DNA of 38,615 nt from an uncultured Porphyromonadaceae bacterium. GTDB lineage: Bacteria > Bacteroidota > Bacteroidia > Bacteroidales > Muribaculaceae. This document shows, piece after piece, positions 7,508-14,830 of this stretch. The stretch spans positions 1 to 38,615 of the forward strand of contig UQUV01000029.1 in assembly GCA_900544305.1 (NCBI GenBank), written 5' to 3'. Every line of letters starts with the position of its first letter. The stretch's first letter is position 1. The notes under the pieces were generated by a model. It made no database searches. It was not told the DNA's origin and saw only the letters and a list, made by a program, of their open reading frames with translations. The position numbers were made by a program, and so were the translations under genes.

Positions 7508-8089
7508 ATGATTGAACCAGATGAGATTGAAGTTGTGGTGGCTGGTGAGGACCATGTTCGCTATGTCGACGAGATTCTCGACACCATAACTCGCGCCGCA
7601 AAAGTACGCGGAACGGGTATCGCCAAGCGTTCGCCCGAGTATGTCAAGCAGAAGATGCTTGAACATAAAGCTGTAGTTGCGCTCTATCACGGGCGCTTTG
7701 CTGGATTCAGCTATATTGAAAGCTGGAGCAACAAGCAGTTTGTGGCTAATTCCGGACTTATCGTTGCCGATGAGTTCCGGGGTATTGGACTGGCTATGCG
7801 CATCAAGCGACGAATATTCAGCCTTTCGCGTGAAATGTTCCCGTCGGCAAAGATTTTCAGTCTGACTACGGGTGCGGCTGTGATGAAGATGAACAACGAA
7901 CTGGGTTACCGTCCGGTAACGTTCAGCCAGCTGACCGAGGACGAGGCTTTCTGGAAAGGCTGCGAAAGCTGTGTGAATTTCGACATTCTCCAACGAAACG
8001 GCCGTAGAATGTGCCTTTGCACGGGCATGCTCTATGATCCGGAAGAACATAAAGAAAACAATAATATTGACAAACCTGATAATAAATAA
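7508..8089 (+). CDS. GNAT acyltransferase of the arginine operon (candidate N-acylglutamate synthase)
   Basis: The 193-residue protein carries the acyl-CoA binding pattern of GNAT enzymes: SGLIVADEFRGIGLAMRIKRRIF (about residues 78-100, with R-G-I-G-L-A as motif A). Asn-rich and aromatic motifs follow (MKMNNELGYRPVTF). It sits between argR (48-base gap) and argG (2-base gap), where it is best explained as the enzyme that acylates glutamate in the first step of arginine synthesis. Because the window's carbamoyltransferase is the succinylornithine type, the donor may be succinyl-CoA rather than acetyl-CoA; that is inference. It is much shorter than classical ArgA and lacks an amino-acid kinase domain. 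Confidence 0.8.
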   Translation: MIEPDEIEVVVAGEDHVRYVDEILDTITRAAKVRGTGIAKRSPEYVKQKMLEHKAVVALYHGRFAGFSYIESWSNKQFVANSGLIVADEFRGIGLAMRIKRRIFSLSREMFPSAKIFSLTTGAAVMKMNNELGYRPVTFSQLTEDEAFWKGCESCVNFDILQRNGRRMCLCTGMLYDPEEHKENNNIDKPDNK

Positions 8090-8091
8090 AA

Positions 8092-9300
8092 ATGGGAGCA
8101 AAAAAGAAAGTTGTAGTAGCTTATAGCGGTGGACTTGACACTTCATACACCGTAATGTATCTTGCCAAAGAAAAAGGCTACGAGGTATATGCCGCTTGTG
8201 CCAATACCGGAGGTTTCAGCGACGAACAGCTGAAGACAAACGAGGAAAACGCCTATAAGTTGGGAGCTACAAAATATGTGACGCTTGACGTGACACAGGA
8301 ATATTACCAGAAGAGCTTGCGCTATATGATATATGGCAACGTGCTCCGCAACGGTACATATCCTATTTCTGTAAGTTCGGAACGTATTTTCCAGGCACTC
8401 GCCATTGCGCGCTATGCCAACGAAATCGGTGCCGATGCCATCGCCCACGGTTCGACCGGTGCGGGCAACGACCAGGTGCGTTTCGACATGACTTTCCTTG
8501 TCATGGCTCCTGATGTGGAAATCATCACGCTTACCCGCGACAATGCTCTCTCACGCGACGAGGAAATTGAATATCTGCGCAAGAACGGCTTCGTGGCTGA
8601 TTTTGCGAAAATGAAATATTCCTACAACGTAGGTATTTGGGGCACGTCGATTTGCGGCGGCGAAATTCTCGACTCTACGAAAGGTCTGCCCGAAAGTGCC
8701 TATCTGAAGCAGGTGGAAAAGACAGGCAGCGAGGAGCTGCGCCTTGAGTTTGAAAAAGGCGAGATTGTGGCTGTCAACGGCGAACGTTTTTCCGACAAGA
8801 TTGCCGCTATCAAGCGTGTGGAAGAAATTGCCGCTCCTTACGGCATCGGACGCGACATGCACGTGGGTGACACGATTATCGGCATCAAGGGGCGTGTAGG
8901 CTTTGAGGCTGCCGCACCGATGGTCATCATCAACGCGCACAAGTTCCTTGAAAAATATACGCTCAGCAAGTGGCAGCAGTATTGGAAGGACCAGGTGGCC
9001 AACTGGTACGGAATGTTCCTTCACGAAAGCCAGTATCTTGAACCGGTGATGCGCGACATCGAAGCCATGCTCGAAACCTCGCAGCGAAATGTCAACGGTA
9101 CGGTTATCGTTGAGCTTCGTCCGCTGTCCTTCTTCATGGTCGGCGTTGACTCGGTCGACGATTTGGTAAAGACCAAGTTCGGGGAATACGGAGAAATGCA
9201 GAAAGGCTGGACGGCTGAAGACGCTAAAGGCTTCATCAAGGTGCTTTCTACACCGCTCCGTGTGTATTACGCAAACCACAAGGACGACGCTGAACTGTAG
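8092..9300 (+). CDS. argG: Argininosuccinate synthase
   Basis: ArgG joins citrulline and aspartate using ATP to give argininosuccinate. The 402-residue protein is of normal length. It shows the ATP pyrophosphatase P-loop VVAYSGGLDTSYTVMYL (about residues 8-24), the aspartate/citrulline motifs AHGSTGAGNDQVRFD (about 118-132), and NVGIWGTSICGGEILDS. The start ATG lies 2 bases after the upstream stop, so it is translationally coupled. It is part of the argR-GNAT-argG-pspC-argC-argD operon. Confidence 0.96.
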   Translation: MGAKKKVVVAYSGGLDTSYTVMYLAKEKGYEVYAACANTGGFSDEQLKTNEENAYKLGATKYVTLDVTQEYYQKSLRYMIYGNVLRNGTYPISVSSERIFQALAIARYANEIGADAIAHGSTGAGNDQVRFDMTFLVMAPDVEIITLTRDNALSRDEEIEYLRKNGFVADFAKMKYSYNVGIWGTSICGGEILDSTKGLPESAYLKQVEKTGSEELRLEFEKGEIVAVNGERFSDKIAAIKRVEEIAAPYGIGRDMHVGDTIIGIKGRVGFEAAAPMVIINAHKFLEKYTLSKWQQYWKDQVANWYGMFLHESQYLEPVMRDIEAMLETSQRNVNGTVIVELRPLSFFMVGVDSVDDLVKTKFGEYGEMQKGWTAEDAKGFIKVLSTPLRVYYANHKDDAEL

Positions 9301-9326
9301 TCCTTGAATTGAGAAAGGGGGAAGAC

Positions 9327-9506
9327 ATGTATTTCCGAGGTCTGGTTCGTCCGGTGAAAGGGCGTATGATAGCCGGGGTGTGTGCCGGCATTGCCGATTT
9401 CTATGGCTTGAGCCGTACAGGCGTACGCCTGGCATGGCTGCTGCTTTCGGGCGGCTCGTTTGCCTTCTACGTTGTGCTTTGGATGCTGATTCCCTCAGAA
9501 TATTAA
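9327..9506 (+). CDS. PspC-domain small membrane protein
   Basis: The 59-residue protein is almost entirely a PspC domain: RGLVRPVKGRMIAGVCAGIADFYGLSRTGVRLAWLLL, then a membrane helix SGGSFAFYVVLWMLIP. PspC-type proteins are inner-membrane proteins linked in enterics to phage-shock regulation; stand-alone short versions are common in Bacteroidetes with unknown roles. I chose ATG 9327 because AAAGGGGG sits a few bases upstream, instead of an in-frame TTG at 9309. It lies inside the arginine operon (gaps of 26 and 19 bases), an odd place for an envelope protein. Confidence 0.85.
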   Translation: MYFRGLVRPVKGRMIAGVCAGIADFYGLSRTGVRLAWLLLSGGSFAFYVVLWMLIPSEY

Positions 9507-9525
9507 ATTAACTGATACAATAACT

Positions 9526-10491
9526 ATGATAAAAGCTGGAATAATTGGTGGGGCAGGCTATACTGCCGGTGAACTGATACGGTTGCTGTTGAACCATCCC
9601 GACGTGGAACTGGTGTGGGTCAACAGTACGAGCAACGCCGGAAACGCTGTCAGCAGCGTGCATCAGGGACTGGTGGGCGAAACTGACTTGCATTTTACTT
9701 CGGAAACGGATTTCGAAGCCATCGACGTAGTGTTTTTCTGTACGCCTCACGGTGAGTCGCGCAAGTTTATGGAGTCGCACGATATTCCCGAGGATTTGAA
9801 AATCGTCGACCTGTCGCAGGATTACCGCATTGCCGGCGACCATGATTTCGTATACGGTCTTCCGGAAGTGAACCGCAAATATCTCAACCGCGGCAAGCGC
9901 GTGGCCAATCCGGGCTGTTTCGCCACTGCCATACAGCTGGCACTGTTGCCGTTGGCGAAGAACTTGCTGCTTAACAGCGACATTCATGTAACGGCCATTA
10001 CGGGCAGTACCGGTGCCGGAGTGAAGCCGTCAGCTTCTTCCCATTTCTCCTGGCGCAACGACAACGTGTCGATTTACAAGCCGTTCAAGCATCAGCACCT
10101 GGCAGAAATTCGTCAGACGCTCAGTACACTGCAACACAGCTTCAACAGCGATATCAATTTCATTCCCGTCAGAGGCTGCTTCTCGCGCGGCATCTATGCG
10201 ACCGTCTATATGGACTGTCCGGTGGAACTCGATGAAATCAAAAAGCTGTATGAAGAATACTATGCCGACCACAATTTTACCTTCATTGTCGACCGTATTC
10301 CGGATTTGAAGGATGTTGTCAACACCAACAAGTGTCTGCTCTATCTGACAAAGGAAAACGGCAAACTGCTCATCGTGTCGGTTATCGACAATCTGTTGAA
10401 AGGCGCTTCCGGTCAGGCTGTCCACAATATGAACCTTCTGTTCGGACTTCATGAGCGCGTTGGCCTGCAGTTGAAGGCATCGGCTTTTTAA
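9526..10491 (+). CDS. argC: N-acyl-gamma-glutamyl-phosphate reductase
   Basis: ArgC reduces N-acyl-glutamyl phosphate to the semialdehyde with NADPH. The 321-residue protein begins with the nucleotide-binding loop GIIGGAGYTAGELIRLLLNHPDVEL (about residues 5-29). It carries the catalytic Cys in VANPGCFATAIQLALLPL (about 126-143) and the substrate motif HQHLAEI. In this organism the acyl group is probably succinyl, as inferred from argF'. It is the fifth gene of the arg operon, and argD follows after 23 bases. No argB kinase is in the window. Confidence 0.95.
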   Translation: MIKAGIIGGAGYTAGELIRLLLNHPDVELVWVNSTSNAGNAVSSVHQGLVGETDLHFTSETDFEAIDVVFFCTPHGESRKFMESHDIPEDLKIVDLSQDYRIAGDHDFVYGLPEVNRKYLNRGKRVANPGCFATAIQLALLPLAKNLLLNSDIHVTAITGSTGAGVKPSASSHFSWRNDNVSIYKPFKHQHLAEIRQTLSTLQHSFNSDINFIPVRGCFSRGIYATVYMDCPVELDEIKKLYEEYYADHNFTFIVDRIPDLKDVVNTNKCLLYLTKENGKLLIVSVIDNLLKGASGQAVHNMNLLFGLHERVGLQLKASAF

Positions 10492-10514
10492 CCATAAGAA
10501 AGGAAACAAAAGAG

Positions 10515-11639
10515 ATGAAACTATTTGATGTATATCCTCTTTTCGACATCGAGATTGTGAGCGGCAAGGGCTGCCACGTCTATGATGCCGAGGGAACTGA
10601 ATATATCGACCTGTACGGAGGTCATGCGGTGATTTCCGTAGGCCACAGCCATCCGCATTATGTGGAGGCGTTGAAACGTCAGGCTGAAAAGCTGGTGTTC
10701 TATTCCAATTCCGTTCAGAATTCTCTGCAAGTGAAACTTGCCGAAAAATTGGGACGGTTGAGCGGCTACGACGATTATCAGCTGTTTCTTGTCAACTCCG
10801 GAGCGGAAGCCAATGAAAACGCAATGAAGCTCGCTTCGTTCCACACCGGAAAGACACGGGTGATTTCGTTCAGCAAGGCTTTCCATGGCCGCACGTCGCT
10901 TGCCGTAGAGGCTACTGACAATCCGAAGATTGTGGCGCCTATCAACGCCAACAATCGTATCACATTTGTGCCTTTCGGCGACATTGCTGCCGTTGAGGCG
11001 GAACTGGCGAAGGGCGATGTGGCGGCTGTTATTATCGAAGGCATCCAGGGCGTGGGCGGTGTCAACATTCCGTCCGTTGAATTCTGGAAGGCCTTGCGTG
11101 CTGCCTGCGACAAATACGACGTTGTGATGATTGCCGACGAAATTCAGTCGGGTTATGGCCGTAGCGGCAAGTTCTTCGCGCATCAGCACAGCGGGGTGCG
11201 TCCCGACATGATAACCGTGGCCAAAGGCATTGCCAACGGATTCCCGATGAGCGGCGTGCTGATTTCTCCGAAATTCAAGCCGGTCTACGGAATGCTCGGA
11301 ACTACATTCGGGGGCAACCATCTGGCTTGTGCGGCTGCCATTGCCGTACTCGACATTTTCGAACAGGAAAATCTGGTGGAAAATGCTCGTCGCGTAGGCG
11401 AACATCTTTTGGAAAAACTCCGTGAAATTCCCGGTATCAAGGAAGTCAGAGGACAGGGCCTGATGATAGGACTTGAATTCGATTATCCGGTCAAGGATCT
11501 TCGCCGCAAGTTGTTGTTCGAACAGAAAGTGTTCACGGGTGCGTCGGGAACGAATGTCATCCGCCTGCTGCCGCCGTTGGTGCTCACTGAAGCGCTCGCC
11601 GACGAGTTTGTGGAACGCTTGAAAAAGGCAATGGCATAA
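10515..11639 (+). CDS. argD: Acyl-ornithine aminotransferase
   Basis: This PLP-dependent class III aminotransferase makes N-acyl-ornithine from the semialdehyde and glutamate. The 374-residue protein shows VNSGAEANENAMKLA (cofactor phosphate site, about residues 92-106), FHGRTSLAVEAT, and the PLP-binding Asp in VMIADEIQSGYGRSGKFFAHQ. The Schiff-base Lys is in MITVAKGIANGFPMSG (about 237-252). It is the last gene of the arg operon, followed by a strong terminator. A substrate of N-succinylornithine is inferred from the adjacent pathway. Confidence 0.94.
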   Translation: MKLFDVYPLFDIEIVSGKGCHVYDAEGTEYIDLYGGHAVISVGHSHPHYVEALKRQAEKLVFYSNSVQNSLQVKLAEKLGRLSGYDDYQLFLVNSGAEANENAMKLASFHTGKTRVISFSKAFHGRTSLAVEATDNPKIVAPINANNRITFVPFGDIAAVEAELAKGDVAAVIIEGIQGVGGVNIPSVEFWKALRAACDKYDVVMIADEIQSGYGRSGKFFAHQHSGVRPDMITVAKGIANGFPMSGVLISPKFKPVYGMLGTTFGGNHLACAAAIAVLDIFEQENLVENARRVGEHLLEKLREIPGIKEVRGQGLMIGLEFDYPVKDLRRKLLFEQKVFTGASGTNVIRLLPPLVLTEALADEFVERLKKAMA

Positions 11640-11669
11640 GGAATGAAGCATTAAGGTATGTACAGATAT

Positions 11670-11711
11670 CTCCCTGTCGGAACCGGAACGGAATCGGACA
11701 GGGAGTTTTTT
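11670..11711 (+). terminator. Intrinsic terminator after argD
   Basis: CTCCCTGTC (11670-11678) pairs with GACAGGGAG (11697-11705), followed by TTTTTTG. It closes the arginine operon. Confidence 0.88.
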
Positions 11712-11767
11712 GTTGACATCATGCCAGTAGATGTTCTTATCGTTAAATGGTGAAATCAATTTGAATC

Positions 11768-12639
11768 ATGTCCAAATATCCTCAGCACAGAATTTCTGAA
11801 ATTTCCGATATTGGAATCGGTTTCCTGCAAATTTCGTCGGGGCAGGCAATAAAGATGCCGGTTACATATAAACATCAGGATGACTATTATATGTTTGGCT
11901 TTGTGGAAAGTGGCACATGCAGGCTCCATGTCGATTTTCAGGATTATGAACTGAAAGGTGGCGAGGCTATGTTTCTGCTTCCGGGGCAGGTCCATGCTTT
12001 TGATGAGCAGTCACAGCTAAACGCTTGTGTGCTGTTGGTTGACAGTGTGTTTGTAAAAGAAGAAATTCAGCAGTCGCTTGTCAAATACATGTTTTCGCAT
12101 CGCTTGCCGTTGGTTTTGGATTCGGTTCACGGTCAGGAATTGAAACAGTTGTATTCCATGTTGGCCAACCGTATGAAAAATTCCGGTGAGTCGTTTTCCC
12201 GATATGTCAAGGTGGATTTGGCACTGGCCATCGTGCATGTCTTTGCGGAGGCAGCCTCTTTGGGCTGTCACGACGGAACTGTGCGGGATTGCTATGTTGC
12301 CCATACCTTGCATTTTCTGAAACTGCTGGATGAGAATCTGGCGGAAAGCCATAGTCCGAGTTACTATGCCGACAAACTGTGTATTTCTCCTGTCTATTCT
12401 ATCTGAATGAGTCGGTAAAGGCGACAACCGGCTTGAGCGTGAGTCGGATGATTCAATACGAAATCGTGCTGAGAGCCAAAAGAATGCTGGCCTATACGGA
12501 TTGCAGTGTAAAAGAAATAGCTCTGGAACTTGGATTTGACGACTGTTCCTATTTCATAAAAATATTTACGAAACAGACCGGTATAAGTCCGGTACAATTC
12601 AGGAAAAACCATAAATATTCCAATACAGACCATGAATAG
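11768..12639 (+). pseudogene. AraC-family regulator, frameshifted by a 5-bp duplication
   Basis: The first reading frame (11768-12406, 212 codons) encodes an AraC-type cupin sensor (HQDDYYMFGFVESGTCRLHVDFQDYELKGGEAMFLLPGQVHAF) and the start of the HTH domain (SPSYYADKLCISPVY). The rest of the HTH (YLNESVKATTGLSVSRMIQY... IALELGFDDCSYFIKIFTKQTGISPVQFRKN) is in another frame, ending at 12639. TCTAT occurs twice in a row at 12393-12402. Removing one copy gives ...CISPVYLNESVKATTG..., the normal family pattern, and a 288-residue protein. So the gene is disrupted, phase-variable, or mis-sequenced. It lies just upstream of its likely target at 12694/12761. Confidence 0.85.
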
Positions 12640-12645
12640 TCCAAT
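12609..12645 (+). promoter_or_regulatory. Direct-repeat operator, likely AraC-type
   Basis: CCATAAATATTCCAAT (12609-12624) and CCATGAATAGTCCAAT (12630-12645) match at 14 of 16 positions. They are 21 bases apart, two helical turns, as for AraC-family half-sites. The second repeat runs into the -33 position of the promoter at 12667. The first overlaps the 3' end of the araC-type gene. Confidence 0.65.
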
Positions 12646-12666
12646 CTCTGTATGACTGTCGGTCGT

Positions 12667-12674
12667 TACTTTTG
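12667..12674 (+). promoter_or_regulatory. Promoter -7 box for the DUF4405 gene
   Basis: TACTTTTG followed by C fits TAnnTTTG exactly. The -33 region lacks TTTG and is instead covered by the direct-repeat operator, as expected for an activator-dependent promoter. Confidence 0.6.
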
Positions 12675-12760
12675 CGGCAGTTAACAATCAAGTATGAAAA
12701 CAGAGACGAGAACGAAAAAAAAGATGCGTACTGAGAGAGGATGAACCGTGTGTCGGGTGC

Positions 12761-13237
12761 ATGCAGTGTATGAACATATTCAGCAAAAAATTCATTTCTG
12801 CGGGAAAAGCGAAAGCCAAGGCACTGATATATACGGATATGGCTCTGTCGCTGCTGTTGCCGCTCACGTTGATTAGCGGGCTGCTGCTCCACGCTGCCGG
12901 ACATGGATTCCCCGTATGGAAAGGTTGGTTTGGACTGCATGGATTATTCGGCTCCCTTTTTCTTTTGTTTTCTGCTATTCATGTTAAATTGCATTGGGGC
13001 TGGTTCCGTAGTATGAAGCAGGGACTCAAGCGGAAAAGTCGGATAACGGTTTTTCTGTCGTTGCTGTTTCTTGCTGTGTCCGTTTCCGGTATTGCCTTGG
13101 CTGCACATTTGGGCGGCTTCCATTTAGGCTTGTTCCACTACCAGACCGGTTTGATTTTTGGTGTACTGGGTATTTGGCATATGGTTCGCAGATTCCCGGT
13201 GCTGATGAACATGCGCCGAAATAAAACTGCCCGTTAG
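12761..13237 (+). CDS. DUF4405-like four-helix membrane protein
   Basis: The 158-residue product has about four membrane helices: ALSLLLPLTLISGLLLHAAG, GWFGLHGLFGSLFLLFSAIHVKLHW, ITVFLSLLFLAVSVSGIALAAHL and LGLFHYQTGLIFGVLGIWHMVRR. His residues cluster at the helix ends, resembling b-type-cytochrome-like DUF4405 proteins; heme binding is inferred. The in-frame sequence before the ATG encodes CVLREDEPCVGCMQCMN, a Cys-rich segment. It joins an upstream ATG at 12694 if the A8 tract at 12715-12722 has seven A instead. The true start may therefore be 12694 with a frameshift. It follows the AraC-type gene and an operator. Confidence 0.75.
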   Translation: MQCMNIFSKKFISAGKAKAKALIYTDMALSLLLPLTLISGLLLHAAGHGFPVWKGWFGLHGLFGSLFLLFSAIHVKLHWGWFRSMKQGLKRKSRITVFLSLLFLAVSVSGIALAAHLGGFHLGLFHYQTGLIFGVLGIWHMVRRFPVLMNMRRNKTAR

Positions 13238-13254
13238 TTGGCCGCAAACAGCTT

Positions 13255-13286
13255 GAGGCTGCTCCCAATGTGCTTGGGGCAGCCTC
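13255..13286. terminator. Hairpin between convergent genes
   Basis: GAGGCTGCTCCCA (13255-13267) can pair with TGGGGCAGCCTC (13275-13286). It lies between the DUF4405 gene and the convergent pepT. The T run after it is poor, so termination is likely but not certain. Confidence 0.5.
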
Positions 13287-13310
13287 TGTTGCATAGCGGT
13301 TACCAGGATC

Positions 13311-14636
13311 TTACAGTTGTGCTGTTTCTTCTATGATTTTCAATGCTATTTCAAAAGTTCCGTACATGTCCTCAAGAACGGAATATTCGTAGATGGAATG
13401 GACGGCGTTCTGTCCGGAGAACAGGCATACACCGCCTTTCAGTCCGTTGGCGCAGAACATGGCGGCTGTTGTTCCGGCTCTGACGGCAATGAATTTCGGC
13501 GTTCTGCCTACGGCTTCCATTGCGCGGGTGATGACTTTCTTTGAGTCGGCATCCATGTTGTATTCCACATTCTCATAGGTCATGCTGTTGCTTGCCAGTT
13601 CCACCTTTACATTCGGGAAATTGGCGGCGGTGTTTTTCAGAATGCGGTCGAGCGTGCGTTCAAACAGGTTGCCTTCTTCTTTCGAGAAATAACGGAGGCG
13701 CACATAAACGAGATATTCGTCGGTGTTGACCTTGTCCATGTTCCACGGATGCAGATAGCCTGATGTGCCTTCCGAGTTTTCCGGCCGCATTTCCACAGGA
13801 ATTTGTCCGATGTAGTAGGCGGCAGCTCCGAGGGCATCGCCGTATTTCAGCCGTTTCGCTTCGCTGGGGTGTACGCTGTGCCCCGTGAAGCGCACAATCT
13901 GTTCGCTGGCAGTGAAATTAGAAGCCAGTATGTCCTCGTTTCCTTCGCCGTCAATGTCAATCAGAATGTCGGGGTTGAAGCGGGTAGAGTCAATCCGCAT
14001 GGCGGCTTTGCCCACATCCTCGTTCGGGCAGAACACGATTTGGACTTTTCCGTGTTTGATTTTGTTGCCGCTTCTCGACAGTGTTTCGATGACGGACATG
14101 GCGATGGCGCAGCCGTTCTTGTCGTCGCCGCCGAGTACGGTGGTTCCGTCGGTATGGATGATGGTCTTGCCGATACATTCTTTCAGATAGGCACCGATTT
14201 CGCTGTCGACACGGATGCTTGTGCTGTCGTTCAAGCGGATGTCGCCGCCTTTATAGTTGCGGATGACGCGGGGATGCACGTCGCCTCCCGTCACGTCGGG
14301 CGTTACGTCAAGGTGACAGGAAAATCCGAGCGTTTTTACGTTCTTGTCGGGGATGTTAGAGGCTATTTCTACATAGACATAGGCATCGTCGGAGCGGTAG
14401 CAGGTGATGTTTTTGTCGTTCAGCTGCATCACTTCCTTTTCAAGGAGCTTGGCCATTTCAATCTGCCCCTCGGTCATCGGGAATTCGTTGGGGTCTTGCG
14501 GAACGTAGGACTGGGAATTGATTTTTACATAATTGACAAAGCGTTCCAGCATTTCGTCGGGAGTCGTAACCGTTGCCGCAAATGTCGTGCCTGCAAATGT
14601 GAGCAGGGCGGCGGAAATGATTGTGGAAATTTTCAT
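13311..14636 (-). CDS. pepT: Peptidase T-like tripeptidase with signal peptide
   Basis: This is an M20-family zinc peptidase; classical PepT removes the N-terminal residue of tripeptides in the cytoplasm. The 441-residue protein from ATG 14636 begins with an export signal (MKISTIISAALLTFAGTTFAA), unlike E. coli PepT. The M20 motifs are FSCHLDVTP (metal His, Asp), TTVLGGDDKNGCA (bridging Asp), VFCPNEDVGKAA (catalytic Glu, but Asp where the family has the second Glu) and NAVHSIYE (late metal His). The usual RGGTDG is RAGTTA here. It is probably periplasmic. An upstream ATG (14663) lies in the promoter box, so 14636 is preferred. It is convergent with the DUF4405 gene. Confidence 0.88.
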   Translation of the reverse strand: MKISTIISAALLTFAGTTFAATVTTPDEMLERFVNYVKINSQSYVPQDPNEFPMTEGQIEMAKLLEKEVMQLNDKNITCYRSDDAYVYVEIASNIPDKNVKTLGFSCHLDVTPDVTGGDVHPRVIRNYKGGDIRLNDSTSIRVDSEIGAYLKECIGKTIIHTDGTTVLGGDDKNGCAIAMSVIETLSRSGNKIKHGKVQIVFCPNEDVGKAAMRIDSTRFNPDILIDIDGEGNEDILASNFTASEQIVRFTGHSVHPSEAKRLKYGDALGAAAYYIGQIPVEMRPENSEGTSGYLHPWNMDKVNTDEYLVYVRLRYFSKEEGNLFERTLDRILKNTAANFPNVKVELASNSMTYENVEYNMDADSKKVITRAMEAVGRTPKFIAVRAGTTAAMFCANGLKGGVCLFSGQNAVHSIYEYSVLEDMYGTFEIALKIIEETAQL

Positions 14637-14660
14637 AGTAGTATTTGTTTTAGTCTGTTG

Positions 14661-14668
14661 CAAATATA
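14661..14668 (-). promoter_or_regulatory. Promoter -7 box for pepT
   Basis: On the minus strand this reads TATATTTG, fitting TAnnTTTG, about 25 bases before the pepT ATG at 14636. This supports that start over the ATG at 14663. Confidence 0.55.
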
Positions 14669-14790
14669 AAGGGAAAAGATGTCGGAAAAAATTAAAATGA
14701 GGGGGAAATGCGGTAGGAAGTGAAAATTTTTTTGAAGGGAATAAATTGCGTTTTTATTTACAATCTGTTCATTATCAGAAATAAAATTTA

Positions 14791-14798
14791 TAGTTTTG
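14791..14798 (+). promoter_or_regulatory. Candidate -7 box for the propeller gene
   Basis: TAGTTTTG fits TAnnTTTG and lies 32 bases before the ATG at 14831. No convincing -33 box was found. Confidence 0.4.
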
Positions 14799-14830
14799 TG
14801 AAAATGTAAAAGTGTAAAACAAGATTCCTG

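Noticed and set aside
6968..11639. A riboswitch-type leader for the arg operon or pdxJ
   Set aside because: Apart from terminators and promoter boxes I found no conserved leader fold.
10521..11759. A 412-codon minus-strand frame over argD
   Set aside because: It is the antisense of a clear aminotransferase and has no motif.
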